DNA of 64,000 nucleotides from NCBI RefSeq assembly GCF_004346195.1, contig NZ_SMAK01000003.1:372001-436000 (forward strand). The letters are read 5' to 3'. The stretch is from Tepidamorphus gemmatus (GTDB lineage: Bacteria > Pseudomonadota > Alphaproteobacteria > Rhizobiales > Tepidamorphaceae). This document shows, piece after piece, positions 17,632-26,300 of this stretch (positions are counted from its first letter, which is position 1; every line of letters begins with the position of its first letter). The notes below the pieces were generated by a model. It was not told the DNA's origin. It searched no databases and was given only the letters and a program-made list of their open reading frames with translations. The position numbers and the translations under genes are program-made.

Positions 17632-18689
17632 TGCCGTCCCCGCGACCGGCCGACCAGCACATCGACCACTGCCTGCCGGCCGATCAGTCCGACCGGCTGC
17701 CCATCGGCCCCCAGCACGGCGAACGGCCGGTCCGCCGCCTCGACCCGGTCGGCGATATCGGCGATCCGGTCGGACGCGGCCACCGTGCCGGCGGTCGCGG
17801 CGCCCTCGCGCCATGGCTCCATGGCCGAAGCCGCCGACATGACCTTGGCGCGCGGGATGTGACGGGTGAACTCGGCCACGTAGTCGGTCGCCGGGTTCAG
17901 CACCAGTTGCTCCGGCGTGCCGGTCTGGATGATCGCGCCGTCCTTCATGATGGCGATGCGGTCGGCAAGACGGATCGCCTCGTCGAAATCGTGGGTGATG
18001 AAGACGATGGTCTTCTTCAGGCTCGCCTGCAGGCGGATGAACTCGTCCTGCATCTCGCGCCGGATCAGCGGATCGAGCGCCGAGAACGGCTCGTCGAGGA
18101 ACCAAAGTTCCGGCTCCACCGCCAGCGAGCGGGCGATACCGACGCGCTGCTGCTGGCCGCCGGACAGCTCGCGCGGATAGTAGCCCTCGCGGCCCGCTAG
18201 CCCGACCAGCTCGATCACCCGACGGGCACGGGCCTCGCGGGTCGCCCGGTCGATGCCCTGCACGGCAAGCGGAAACGCAACGTTGCCGAGCACGGTCAGA
18301 TGCGGCAACAGGGCGAAGTGCTGGAACACCATGCCCATGCGGTGGCGCCGGATCTCGATCATCTCCCGGTCGCTCATCCGCAACAGGTCGCGGCCATCAA
18401 ACAGGATCTCGCCTGCCGTCGGCTCGATCAGCCGTGACAGGCAGCGCACCAGCGTCGACTTGCCGGAGCCCGACAGGCCCATGATCACGAAGATCTCGCC
18501 GGGTCGCACCTCCAGGTTGGCGTCGCGCACCGCGCCAACCAGGCCGGCGGCGCGGATCGCCTCGCCGTCCGGGTAGCGGCCGTCGGCCAGCAGCCGTTCG
18601 GCTCCCTGGCCGAACAGCTTCCAGACGCCGCGACAGGCGAGCTTGATGTCGGTCGATGGACGGGGGGAAGCGGTCACGGTCGCGATCAC
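17628..18689 (-). CDS. Betaine-type ABC transporter ATP-binding protein
   Basis: ProV/OpuAA-like ATPase of 353 residues that would energise uptake of a betaine-like compound. Visible are Walker A GLSGSGKST (residues 71-79), the Q-loop region GMVFQHFALLPHLTV, the ABC signature LSGGQQQRV, Walker B LWFLDEPFSALD and the switch FITHDFDEA. The C-terminal 80 residues (AVLGADGQPVGLIGR) look like the CBS-type regulatory tail of ProV/OpuA ATPases, which can sense ionic strength. The start is a GTG at 18689 without a clear ribosome site, so the first 10-20 residues are uncertain. Confidence 0.9.
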   Translation of the reverse strand: MIATVTASPRPSTDIKLACRGVWKLFGQGAERLLADGRYPDGEAIRAAGLVGAVRDANLEVRPGEIFVIMGLSGSGKSTLVRCLSRLIEPTAGEILFDGRDLLRMSDREMIEIRRHRMGMVFQHFALLPHLTVLGNVAFPLAVQGIDRATREARARRVIELVGLAGREGYYPRELSGGQQQRVGIARSLAVEPELWFLDEPFSALDPLIRREMQDEFIRLQASLKKTIVFITHDFDEAIRLADRIAIMKDGAIIQTGTPEQLVLNPATDYVAEFTRHIPRAKVMSAASAMEPWREGAATAGTVAASDRIADIADRVEAADRPFAVLGADGQPVGLIGRQAVVDVLVGRSRGRQ

Positions 18690-18990
18690 GTCACAAGGGG
18701 TCGGCAGCGGATCGATAGGCGGAGAACGGTCGCGGGCCCGGCCACGCCCGCCACCGGGTCATGGACAGGGTCATGGCATGGCCTCACCCGTCCATCCGGG
18801 ACGCCCGCGGCCGGACGGGCGATGCCGTCCGGGACGTCGCGATCCACCTCGCGTCCGCCCGGCCGGTGCGAATGCCGGGCCGGTGCGAACGCCGGGCCGG
18901 GATCGGGACATCGCGGCGGGATGAGGGTGCCTCCCGACCCGGTTCGGCCTTATGGCCGCTCCGGATGACGCGAGATGGGACGGAGAGGCC
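18690..18990 (-). other. Long GC-rich spacer inside the transporter operon
   Basis: A gap of 301 bases separates the binding-protein gene from the ATPase gene although all downstream junctions overlap. It holds no coding-like frame. It is rich in self-complementary GC blocks and contains a tandem repeat at 18863-18896. Such a structured spacer could stabilise the upstream binding-protein message or attenuate the downstream genes (inference). Confidence 0.5.
18863..18896. repeat. Two tandem copies of a 17-base unit
   Basis: Bases 18863-18879 and 18880-18896 are copies of CCGGTGCGAATGCCGGG with one difference (T to C). Each unit can form a small hairpin through CCGG and CCGG/CCCGG ends. It lies within the spacer of the transporter operon. 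Confidence 0.75.
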
Positions 18991-19962
18991 TCACTGCCCG
19001 ATCCACTTCTTCCAGCGGTCCTCGTTGCTGTTCATCCATTCCGACACCACATCCTCGACGCGCTTGCCCTCCAGATCGACCTTGGCGACCATCTCGCCCA
19101 TCTCGTCGTTGGTAACGCGGAACGCCTCGATCGCCGCGCGGGCACCCGGCCACTTGTCCTTCAGGCCGGCCCAGGCGACCTTCCAGATCGGTCCGCGTGG
19201 CTTGCCGCAGTCATAGGCCATGTCGGGATTCGAGCCCCAGGACGGATCCTCGTAGCAGGCGGGCTCATAGGGCGGAAATTCGACCCACTCGCCCTCGTAC
19301 TTGATCGGCGCCCAGTGCGGCGCGTAGACCCACAGCAGGATCGGCGCCTTGCGCTGATAGGCGGATTCCAGTTCCGCGAACAACGCCGCGTCGGTGCCTG
19401 CATGGATCACCTCGAAGGGCAGGTCGAGCGCCTCGACCCGCTCGTCGTCGAAGCCGCCCCAGGTCACCGGCCCGCCGAGATAGCGGCCCTTCGGCGCCGT
19501 CTCGGGGGTGGCGAAGGCCTCCGCGCAGCCCTTCAGCGCCTCCCAGTCGGGCAGGCCGGGGCACTGCTCCTTCATGTAGAGCGGGTACCACCACTCCTCG
19601 ATCGCCAGCATGCCGGTCTCGCCGAGGTTCTCGACACGCCCGGAACCGACGGCCTCGTCCAGCGCCTCGCGACCGGTGGTCTCCCAGATTTCCATGGCCA
19701 CGTGCAGGTCGCCCGACTTCAGGCCCGCGAACTGGGCAAGATAGTCGGCCTGCACGTACTCGATGTTGTAGCCGGCCTGCTTGAGCACTTCGCCCATGAT
19801 CTGCGTGGTGATCAGCTGGCCGGTCCAGTCGTGCAGCGTCAGCTTGATCGGATCGGTCGATTCCGGCGCTGCCGCGGCCGGCAGACCGCAGGAAGCGAAG
19901 AGGGCGAGCGCGCTCGCGGCGGTCAGCGCCAGGCGCGGCAGGCCCGTTGCGGTCTTGATCAT
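18991..19962 (-). CDS. Betaine-type ABC transporter substrate-binding protein
   Basis: Periplasmic receptor of 323 residues, ProX/OpuAC-like. The N-terminus has a signal peptide ending near GLPAAAAPES. The mature protein starts LTLHDWTGQLITTQIMGEVL, the usual opening of the glycine betaine receptors, and is rich in tryptophan and tyrosine (IEEWWYPLY, VTWGGF, WVYAPHWAPI, WKKWIG at the end), as needed for an aromatic cage around a quaternary ammonium group. A GGGGAGG sits eight bases before the ATG at 19962, so I prefer that over a GTG three codons earlier. First gene of the minus-strand cluster, divergent from the DeoR-type regulator gene. Confidence 0.9.
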   Translation of the reverse strand: MIKTATGLPRLALTAASALALFASCGLPAAAAPESTDPIKLTLHDWTGQLITTQIMGEVLKQAGYNIEYVQADYLAQFAGLKSGDLHVAMEIWETTGREALDEAVGSGRVENLGETGMLAIEEWWYPLYMKEQCPGLPDWEALKGCAEAFATPETAPKGRYLGGPVTWGGFDDERVEALDLPFEVIHAGTDAALFAELESAYQRKAPILLWVYAPHWAPIKYEGEWVEFPPYEPACYEDPSWGSNPDMAYDCGKPRGPIWKVAWAGLKDKWPGARAAIEAFRVTNDEMGEMVAKVDLEGKRVEDVVSEWMNSNEDRWKKWIGQ

Positions 19963-20096
19963 GTCGCTCACCTCCCCTGGTTGTCGCGAGCGTCGATACT
20001 GTTCCCCGAAAGCCGATGGGCGGCTCTCGCGCAGGATGATCCGGCGATGTTGGCCCCAACGTCAACAAGAAACTGTCGCAATCTGTTGGTTTGTGA

Positions 20097-20110
20097 TGGA
20101 ATGAATTCCA
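20097..20110. promoter_or_regulatory. Palindrome in the divergent promoter region (candidate operator)
   Basis: TGGAATGAATTCCA is a perfect inverted repeat of six bases with a two-base centre, in an unusually AT-rich patch of this GC-rich region. It lies between the binding-protein start (19962) and the DeoR-type regulator start (20185), where a regulator of both would bind. Assignment to this regulator is inference. Confidence 0.4.
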
Positions 20111-20184
20111 AACATGAGGGATTCTGTGGTAATGGCACGCTGGCGGGCGTGCCCGTCACGTCGGCGCAGGGGAGAACGCCAACC

Positions 20185-20964
20185 ATGCATCGGTCCCGCC
20201 GGCAGAGCGAGATCCTGCGTCTCGTGCAGCTTTCGGGCGCCTGTACCATCGGCGAACTGGCCGAGCGGCTCGCGGTGTCCGACGAGACCATCCGCCGCAC
20301 CGTCAAGCCGCTGGTCTCGCAGGGACTGCTGGCCAAGGTTCACGGCGGCATCACGCTTCCCGATGCGTTGCGCGAGCCGCCCTTCCAGAAGCGGATGCTG
20401 GAGCGCGCGGAGGCCAAGCGGCTGATTGCCGAGACGGTCGCCGCCGGGGTCGCGAACGGCGACACGGTGATGCTCGACTGCGGCTCGACCACGGCCTTCG
20501 TCGCGCGGGCGCTGAGCGGTCATTCCGGGCTGACGGTGATCACCAACTCCGCCGAAATCGCCCGCACGCTTGCGACCAACGCCTCGAACCGGGTGTTCAT
20601 GGCCGGCGGCGAACTGAGATCGGACGATACGGCGGCGCTCGGCCCGGAGGCGCTCGCCTTCGTTCGGCAGTTCCGTGTGCGCCATGCGATCCTGTCGATT
20701 GGCGCGATGGGCCTCGACGGATCGCTGATGGTCTACCATCTGGCGGAAGCCGAATTCTCCCGTGCAGTGATCGACCAGGCCGAGCAGGTGACGGTGGCGG
20801 CCGACGCCGCCAAGTTCGGGCGGCCGAGCCTGGTCAGGATCTGCGGTCCCGAGCGGATCGATGCGCTCGTCACCGATCGCGCGCCGCCTCCGGAGCTCGA
20901 GGCTGCCCTGACCGCCGCCGGCGTGCGCATCGAGATCGCCCGGGCGCGCCGCTTCGCCTCCTGA
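20185..20964 (+). CDS. DeoR/GlpR-family transcriptional regulator
   Basis: A 259-residue regulator. The N-terminal winged helix-turn-helix reads [31 protein letters not shown] and [10 protein letters not shown], typical of the DeoR family; the C-terminal part has the phosphosugar-isomerase-like sensor fold with [31 protein letters not shown] and [20 protein letters not shown] precedes the ATG at 20185. The frame is open far upstream across the divergent promoter region, but that extension is antisense to the binding-protein gene and is not real. DeoR-family proteins usually respond to a phosphorylated small molecule, which is notable because the neighbouring operon encodes two kinase-like proteins. 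Confidence 0.88.
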   Translation: MHRSRRQSEILRLVQLSGACTIGELAERLAVSDETIRRTVKPLVSQGLLAKVHGGITLPDALREPPFQKRMLERAEAKRLIAETVAAGVANGDTVMLDCGSTTAFVARALSGHSGLTVITNSAEIARTLATNASNRVFMAGGELRSDDTAALGPEALAFVRQFRVRHAILSIGAMGLDGSLMVYHLAEAEFSRAVIDQAEQVTVAADAAKFGRPSLVRICGPERIDALVTDRAPPPELEAALTAAGVRIEIARARRFAS

Positions 20965-21037
20965 GGCCGCAGACCCGCTGGACATCGCCGGAAAACGCTG
21001 TAATGCCCACCCCGGCGCAGATTGCGGAGCAAGGCGT

Positions 21038-21475
21038 ATGGGCGATCGGCAGGTGAGCACCCGCGGCGACTATCGCCATTTCAGCGAGATTGCCACGCGC
21101 TGGATGGACAACGACGTCTATGGACACGTCAACAACGTCGTCTACTACTCGTTCTTCGACACGGCGGTGAACGGTTACCTGATCGGATCGGGCGCACTCG
21201 ACATCCACGCCGGCGCGACCATCGGCCTCGTGGTCGAGACCCAGTGCCGCTATCACGCCCCGATCGCCTTTCCGGACCTGGTGACCTGCGGCATCCGCGT
21301 CGCCCGCATCGGCACGTCCTCCGTGCGCTACGAGATTGGCATCTTCCGCGGCGACGAGGAGACGGCAGCAGCCGAGGGCCACTTCGTCCACGTCTATGTC
21401 GACCGCGCCACCCGCCGCCCGGCCCCGCTGCCGCCCGCCCTGCGCACTGCGCTCGAGGCGATCGCGGTTGCGTGA
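21038..21475 (+). CDS. Acyl-CoA thioesterase, hot-dog fold (4-hydroxybenzoyl-CoA thioesterase-like)
   Basis: A 145-residue single hot-dog domain protein. The active-site block [18 protein letters not shown] carries the conserved aspartate and HVNN of the YbgC/FadM branch of thioesterases, which hydrolyse short or medium acyl-CoA. A GGAG lies about ten bases before the ATG. It follows the regulator gene by 73 bases on the same strand and may be co-transcribed with it. Confidence 0.85.
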   Translation: MGDRQVSTRGDYRHFSEIATRWMDNDVYGHVNNVVYYSFFDTAVNGYLIGSGALDIHAGATIGLVVETQCRYHAPIAFPDLVTCGIRVARIGTSSVRYEIGIFRGDEETAAAEGHFVHVYVDRATRRPAPLPPALRTALEAIAVA

Positions 21476-21757
21476 GGCCGGCCGCCGCTACCCGTGGACC
21501 GCATCGCGGATCTCGATCGGCGCGGCGCCCGACATGCCTTCGCCGACATGCCTTTGAACGCTGTCCTGGTCAGCGCCGCCACGGTCGGGCCGCACCGGGG
21601 ACCGAAGAACGAGCCGCGGGCCGGGTGCGCCGCTGCTGCGTCATGCTCCTCCAGCCTGCGGGTCCAGGCGGCGCCCAAGCGGGATCACCTCGACGCCGTT
21701 CAGCATCGCGACCGGACGTTTGCGCCATGGCTGCAGGCTGGCTCTGACGGGAGGATT

Positions 21758-21834
21758 TGGTACAGCTGCCCCGGCTCGAACGGGGGACCTCCTGATCCAC
21801 AATCAGGCGCTCTAACCAACTGAGCTACAGCTGC
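21758..21834 (-). tRNA. tRNA-His (anticodon GTG)
   Basis: The minus strand folds into a full cloverleaf: acceptor GCAGCTG paired with CAGCTGT (with a G1-U72 wobble), D arm GCTCAGTTGGTTAGAGC, anticodon stem CCTGA/TCAGG with loop TTGTGGA giving anticodon GTG, variable AGGTC region and T arm CCCCG-TTCGAGC-CGGGG. CCA is encoded. The discriminator base is A73, in keeping with the alphaproteobacterial type of tRNA-His, which departs from the usual C73. The encoded base at -1 is G. Confidence 0.95.
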
Positions 21835-21934
21835 CCAAGACGTGGGCCACACTTACGGTCTGTCCGGCCATTTTGCAAGGCCGGCGCGACGGGCGAAACC
21901 TTCCGAGGCGAGGGGTGGGCCTGGTCCATACGCA

Positions 21935-21962
21935 CGAAGCCCGGCCGAGAGGCCGGGCTTCG
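21935..21962 (-). terminator. Perfect 12-bp hairpin after the phasin gene
   Basis: CGAAGCCCGGCC (21935-21946), a GAGA loop, and the exact complement (21951-21962). It lies 34 bases after the stop of the minus-strand phasin gene and before the tRNA-His gene, so it separates the two transcription units. There is no T-run beyond the stem on the minus strand. Confidence 0.65.
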
Positions 21963-21996
21963 CATCGGGGGGGCAGCCTTCGTGTCCTGCGCGGCT

Positions 21997-22497
21997 TCAG
22001 AAGGCGGCCTTCCAGTGGTTCATCGCCTTGGCGATGCCGTCCTTGAACGGCTTGGTCGACTCGCTCTGCACCCTGCTGGCGAGCGCCTGGAACTCCTTGG
22101 CCTGCTCGGTCAGCGCATCGAACTGCTTGCGGGCGAACTCCGACTGGATCTCGATCGCTTCGGCCAGCGACTTCACGCCGATCATCTTCTCGACGAAGTC
22201 GAAGCCGGCGTTGAACTGCGCCTTGGCGACACCCAGCGCCTTGGCCTGGAAGTCGTTGGTGCCCTTGTTGATCGAGGCGAAGGTATCCTCGAGCGCGTCG
22301 GTCGCGTCCTCGGCCAGCGACTTGTAGCTGTCATAGGCCTCCTTGGCCTTCATTACGTTCTTTTCGGCCATCTCGCGGAAGGCGGCCGGCACTTCAAGCG
22401 TGCCGAAGTTCGGAAAGGCGGCGGTGGCGGCACCAGCGGTCTTCGCGGTCGCCTCCGCGGCGGTCTTCGGAGCGGTCTTTTCCTTGGCGGCGGTCAT
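21997..22497 (-). CDS. Phasin family protein
   Basis: A 166-residue granule-associated protein that would coat polyhydroxyalkanoate inclusions. After an Ala/Lys/Thr-rich N-terminus (about 28 residues) comes an amphipathic helical phasin domain with VPAAFREMAEKNVMKAKEAY, GFDFVEKMIGVKSLAEAIE and FARKQFDALTEQAKEFQAL. Two ATGs are close together; GAAGGA is two bases before the first (22503) and eight before the second (22497), so I chose the second. Its promoter region is well marked, with a sigma70-like promoter and a TGC-rich inverted repeat. Confidence 0.9.
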   Translation of the reverse strand: MTAAKEKTAPKTAAEATAKTAGAATAAFPNFGTLEVPAAFREMAEKNVMKAKEAYDSYKSLAEDATDALEDTFASINKGTNDFQAKALGVAKAQFNAGFDFVEKMIGVKSLAEAIEIQSEFARKQFDALTEQAKEFQALASRVQSESTKPFKDGIAKAMNHWKAAF

Positions 22498-22605
22498 GGT
22501 CATGGTCCTTCAGGCTCAAGCCGGCGGTCGGACCGCCGGCGCAGAATGGCAACTGCGGCGCATCAGCCTCCACAGACGGAGTGCGCGCCAATGATGATGA
22601 TCCGG

Positions 22606-22634
22606 AATATAGGCAGTGCTCTTGTGCATTGCAA
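22606..22634 (-). promoter_or_regulatory. Sigma70-type promoter of the first phasin gene
   Basis: On the minus strand TTGCAA (22634-22629) and TATATT (22611-22606) are separated by exactly 17 bases, a strong match to the housekeeping promoter. It points to the phasin gene, with about 110 bases of leader. Confidence 0.6.
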
Positions 22635-22656
22635 CAGAAAATACTGCATTGCACAA
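22622..22656. promoter_or_regulatory. Inverted repeat overlapping the phasin promoter (candidate PhaR operator)
   Basis: TTGTGCATTGCA (22622-22633) and TGCATTGCACAA (22645-22656) are reverse complements at 11 of 12 positions, and both contain TGCATTGCA as a direct repeat. The left arm covers the -35 element. TGC-rich repeats at phasin promoters are the known targets of the repressor PhaR in alphaproteobacteria. The phaR gene is not in the window. Confidence 0.5.
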
Positions 22657-22748
22657 AAATCCGCCCGCAACGCCGGTCTGCGCCGATCCGCAACGCGCCC
22701 GACCCGCCCGACCCGCCCCGGCGTCGCGGCAGGTCGTGTCCAGGCCGG

Positions 22749-23123
22749 TCAATCGCCTCTGGCCTTACCTGCCTTTCCCGCGGCCGCAGCGCCGGCCGAC
22801 GAAAGCTTGCGGGCCTGTTCCGCCAGGACGGCCATCTGCCGCTCGACGAAATCGGTCTGGACCCTGAGCATCTCCTCGACGTTGCGCGCCTGTACCAGCC
22901 GTTGGGCGAACTCGAAGCTCGCCGCCATGTTCTCCTCGGCGAAGCGGATGGCCTCCTCGCCGAGCGTCCGGACATTGCGCTGGGCGGTCTGGGCCGAGGT
23001 CTCGAGGCTGTCGACCGCCTGATGAGCGGCGCCGAGGAATTCCTCGAAGGCCTTGCGCGCATGATCGACGCTCTTCTCGGCGAACTCGCGCATCGCGTCG
23101 GGGATGTCGAACTTGGCGGTCAT
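22749..23123 (-). CDS. Phasin family protein, second copy
   Basis: A 124-residue, largely helical protein. Residues 1-100 carry the phasin pattern IPDAMREFAEKSVDHARKAF, FLGAAHQAVDSLETSA and FEFAQRLVQARNVEEML; the tail is Ala/Gly/Lys-rich. GGAGG lies seven bases before the ATG. It is upstream of the first phasin gene on the same strand, with a 250-base gap that contains the promoter of that gene, so the two are probably separate units. It is shorter and differs in sequence from its neighbour. Confidence 0.85.
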   Translation of the reverse strand: MTAKFDIPDAMREFAEKSVDHARKAFEEFLGAAHQAVDSLETSAQTAQRNVRTLGEEAIRFAEENMAASFEFAQRLVQARNVEEMLRVQTDFVERQMAVLAEQARKLSSAGAAAAGKAGKARGD

Positions 23124-23362
23124 TGCGGCCTCCTTCCGTTTCGGGATGTCGATCTGGTCTTAACCAAGCTGGCGCCCGGCGCGTTGCCTGCAGTCGTGCT
23201 GCTGGACGGCCCTCGGGCAGGACGACTATAACACCGCATTGTGACGGGTTCTCCGGCTCCGGCGGCGCCGGTTGTGATCCCGGTCCAATCGGATAGCCCC
23301 ATCCCGGACGCTGGACCGGGGAGTGTGCCACCCTTGCGGGACAGACCGGACACCACGCTGAC

Positions 23363-26300
23363 ATGACCGGCCGTCACGACCTTCCCTCGCTGTTGCGGTT
23401 GCCGGCGGTCGCCGAGGCAGTGCTCGGCGTCGCGCCCGCCTGGCTGTGGGACGTCGAGGCCGGCAGGGTCGTGACGGCAAGTGCCGTGGGTGCCGCCTTC
23501 TTCGAGGCTCGGGACCCCGCCGCCCTGGCGATGCGCAGCTTCGACATGGGCCGGCCGGGGATGACGCAGCTCGCGCGCCTGCCCGGCCAGCTTCCCGCAG
23601 ACGGCACGCCGCGCATGGCGATGCTGCGCTTTTTCGTCAGGCTGCGCGACGTCAGCGTTGCCGGACGCTGCCGGCTCGTCGATCCGAACCGGCGCAATCT
23701 CGTCCTGGTGCTTGCGATCGGGCTTGCTCCCGACCGCCGCCCCCTGGCGGAGAGGGCGGCGACCGTGTTCGGCGCGCTCGCCCTGCCGGTGCTCCTGCGT
23801 GGCTCGCAGGGCGAGATCTACCGCAACCCGGCGGCTGCCGCCGCCGAGCTGTCCACCGATGCGCCGGCTGCCGTCCGGCTCGCGCTGCCCGAAGGATCGC
23901 TCGAACTCGTCCTCGGTGCCGTCGCGGACGAGGTGGCTGATGTTGACGCGCACGAGGCGGTCGCGACGGTCGGATCATCTGCACCGCCGCCTGCCGCGAC
24001 GGGCGGATCCGGCGGCGAGGGCACAGCGCCCGAATCCGGTACCGACGTCTCGCCCGGCCCGTCCGGCTCCGACCCGGTATCGCCCGTCCGGCCGCCGGCG
24101 GCGGCGCCCGGCCAGCGTCGGCTTCCCGAGACCCGTCGTTTCACCTTCCTGCTCGATGCGGATGGTCGCTTCGTCGAGATCGGCGCCGGATTCGCCGGGA
24201 TCGTCGGACCGCGTGCCGCCGCCGTCGCCGGCCGGCGCTGGCCGGACGTTGCCGCGCAGCACGGGCTCGATCCCGACGGACGCATCGCCGCGGCGCTCGC
24301 CAGCCGCGACACCTGGAGCGACATCCTGGTCGACTGGCCGACCGATTACGGGGATGCCGTGCGGCTGCGGCTGTCGGCCCTGCCCCGCTATGGCGAGGGC
24401 CGCGCCTTCGCCGGTTTCCGCGGCTTCGCCGACGCCCTGGCCATCCTGCCGCCCGCCACCCAGCCCGGCGCCGGATCTGCCCCGATCGATCCCGTTCCCG
24501 CGACGCCCGCACCCGCCGCGCCCGATGTCTCCGACGCGACGGATGCGCCGCCCGAGGGTCTGAACGCTGCGCAGCAGCCCGATGGTGGCGACGTGGGCGC
24601 CGGTGATGTGGTCTTCGCAGAGCCGGAGGACCTTCAGCCGGTCGCGGCGGGGGCCCCTGCCGGACAGACGCCGCGGATCGTCCGGCTCAAGCCGATACCG
24701 GCTGCGGCAGAGGCAGGGGAGGGGGCCGGACTGAACGAGCGCGAACGCAATGCGTTTCGCGCCATTGCCCGTGCGCTCGGCGCCCGCCTGCCGGAAGAGG
24801 ATGCGCCGCAGGCTGCAACCGACGCTGCGACGCCTGCGGATGCGCCTGACGGGGAGCCGACCGCGGCAGCGGCTGGCGCGGCGACACCGCATGCCGAGTC
24901 CGGCCGGTCGGAGTCCGGCGCTGCCGACCTGGCGGACACCGCGTCGCAGGTGGCCGCAACCCCGGATGACGGGCCTCAGGGCGACGGTGCCAACCTGGCG
25001 TCCGCACCCGACGCCGTCGGCGAAGACGCAACCGCGCAGGCCTCACCGCCGAGCGCCTGCTCGCGCCAGGCGATGGCCGAGCCCGGCGATGCGGCCGCCC
25101 CGGCAGCCGCGCCGGATGCCTCGTCGCCGGCTGCGTCCGAAGCGGCTGCGTCCGAGTCCGCCGCTGCCGGCCAGGAGGCCACCATCCCCCCGGCGGCCGT
25201 ACCGGCATGGATCGGCGAGGTCCTCGACCGCGTCCCGCTCGGCCTTGCGGTCGTTCGCGACGCCCGCATCCTGTTCGCCAACCGGGCGTTTCTCGAACTG
25301 TTCGCGTTCGACGATCTCGCCGATCTCGAGGCGGCGGGCGGCCTTGCCGGTCTGCTCGAGGGACGCGCGCCGACCGAGGATGACGAGCACGCCCACGTCG
25401 TCGCGCGCCGCCGCGACGGAACGCTGATGCCGGTCGCCATGCATCTGGCGCGCACACCCTGGGCCGGCGGCCCTGCGATGCTGCTCAGCGCCCGCCTGCC
25501 AGAGCCTGCGCCGACATCGGCCGTGCCATTGCCGCAGACACCCACCCCGCGCGAGGCACCGGTCGACACCGAGCTTGCCGATCTGCGCGCCGTCGTGGCG
25601 ATGGCCGTCGACGGCGTTCTGGTGCTGGGCCCCGATGGCGCGATCGTCTCCGCCAATCCGGGCGCCCGGCGCCTGCTCGCCGGGCTCGACGGCGAATTGC
25701 TCGGCCGCCCCTTCGTCGATTGCGTGGCGCCGGGCTCGCGCTCGCACGCCATCGACCTGATCGAGGGGCTGAAGGCCGGCGGCGTGCCCAGCGTGCTGGC
25801 CGAGGGCCGCGAGATCCGGTTGATCGCCGGCGACGGCGAGGGAACGCCGGTGCATATGAAGGTCGGCCGGATCGGGACCGGTCAGCCGGCCCGGTTCTGC
25901 GCCGTGCTGCGCGATCTGACCGATCGCAAGGCCGCCGAGGAGGCCCTGGTCGAAGCCCGCAGGCGCGCCGAGGAGGCCAGCGCGCAGAAATCGGACTTCC
26001 TCGCCAAGATCAGCCATGAGATCCGCACGCCGCTCAACGGCATCATCGGCTTCTCCGAGGTGATGGGCGAGGAGCGCTTCGGTCCGCTCGGCAACGAGCG
26101 CTACCGCGAGTACGTCAGGGACATCCGCGCCAGCGGCGAGCATATCATGAGCCTGGTCAACGACCTGCTCGACCTCTCGAAGGTGGAGGCAGGCAAGCTT
26201 GACCTCGCCTTCGCCGGTGTCCGGCTCAACGATCTTGTCGAGCAGACCGTGGCGATCGTCGGGCCGCAGGCGAACCGCGCGCAGATCATCGTCCGCACCA

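Noticed and set aside
15598-18105. 835-residue fusion reading of permease with part of the ATPase region
   Set aside because: The first part is an out-of-frame shadow of the ATPase gene; the permease starts at 17631 at an ATGA junction.
18952-20964. 670-residue reading of the DeoR-type regulator with a long N-terminal extension
   Set aside because: The extension is antisense to the receptor gene and crosses the divergent promoter; the conserved helix-turn-helix starts a few residues after the ATG at 20185.
21476-21757. Open frame after the thioesterase gene leading into the tRNA
   Set aside because: No coding-like pattern, no family resemblance, and it would run into the tRNA-His gene. I see nothing in this stretch.
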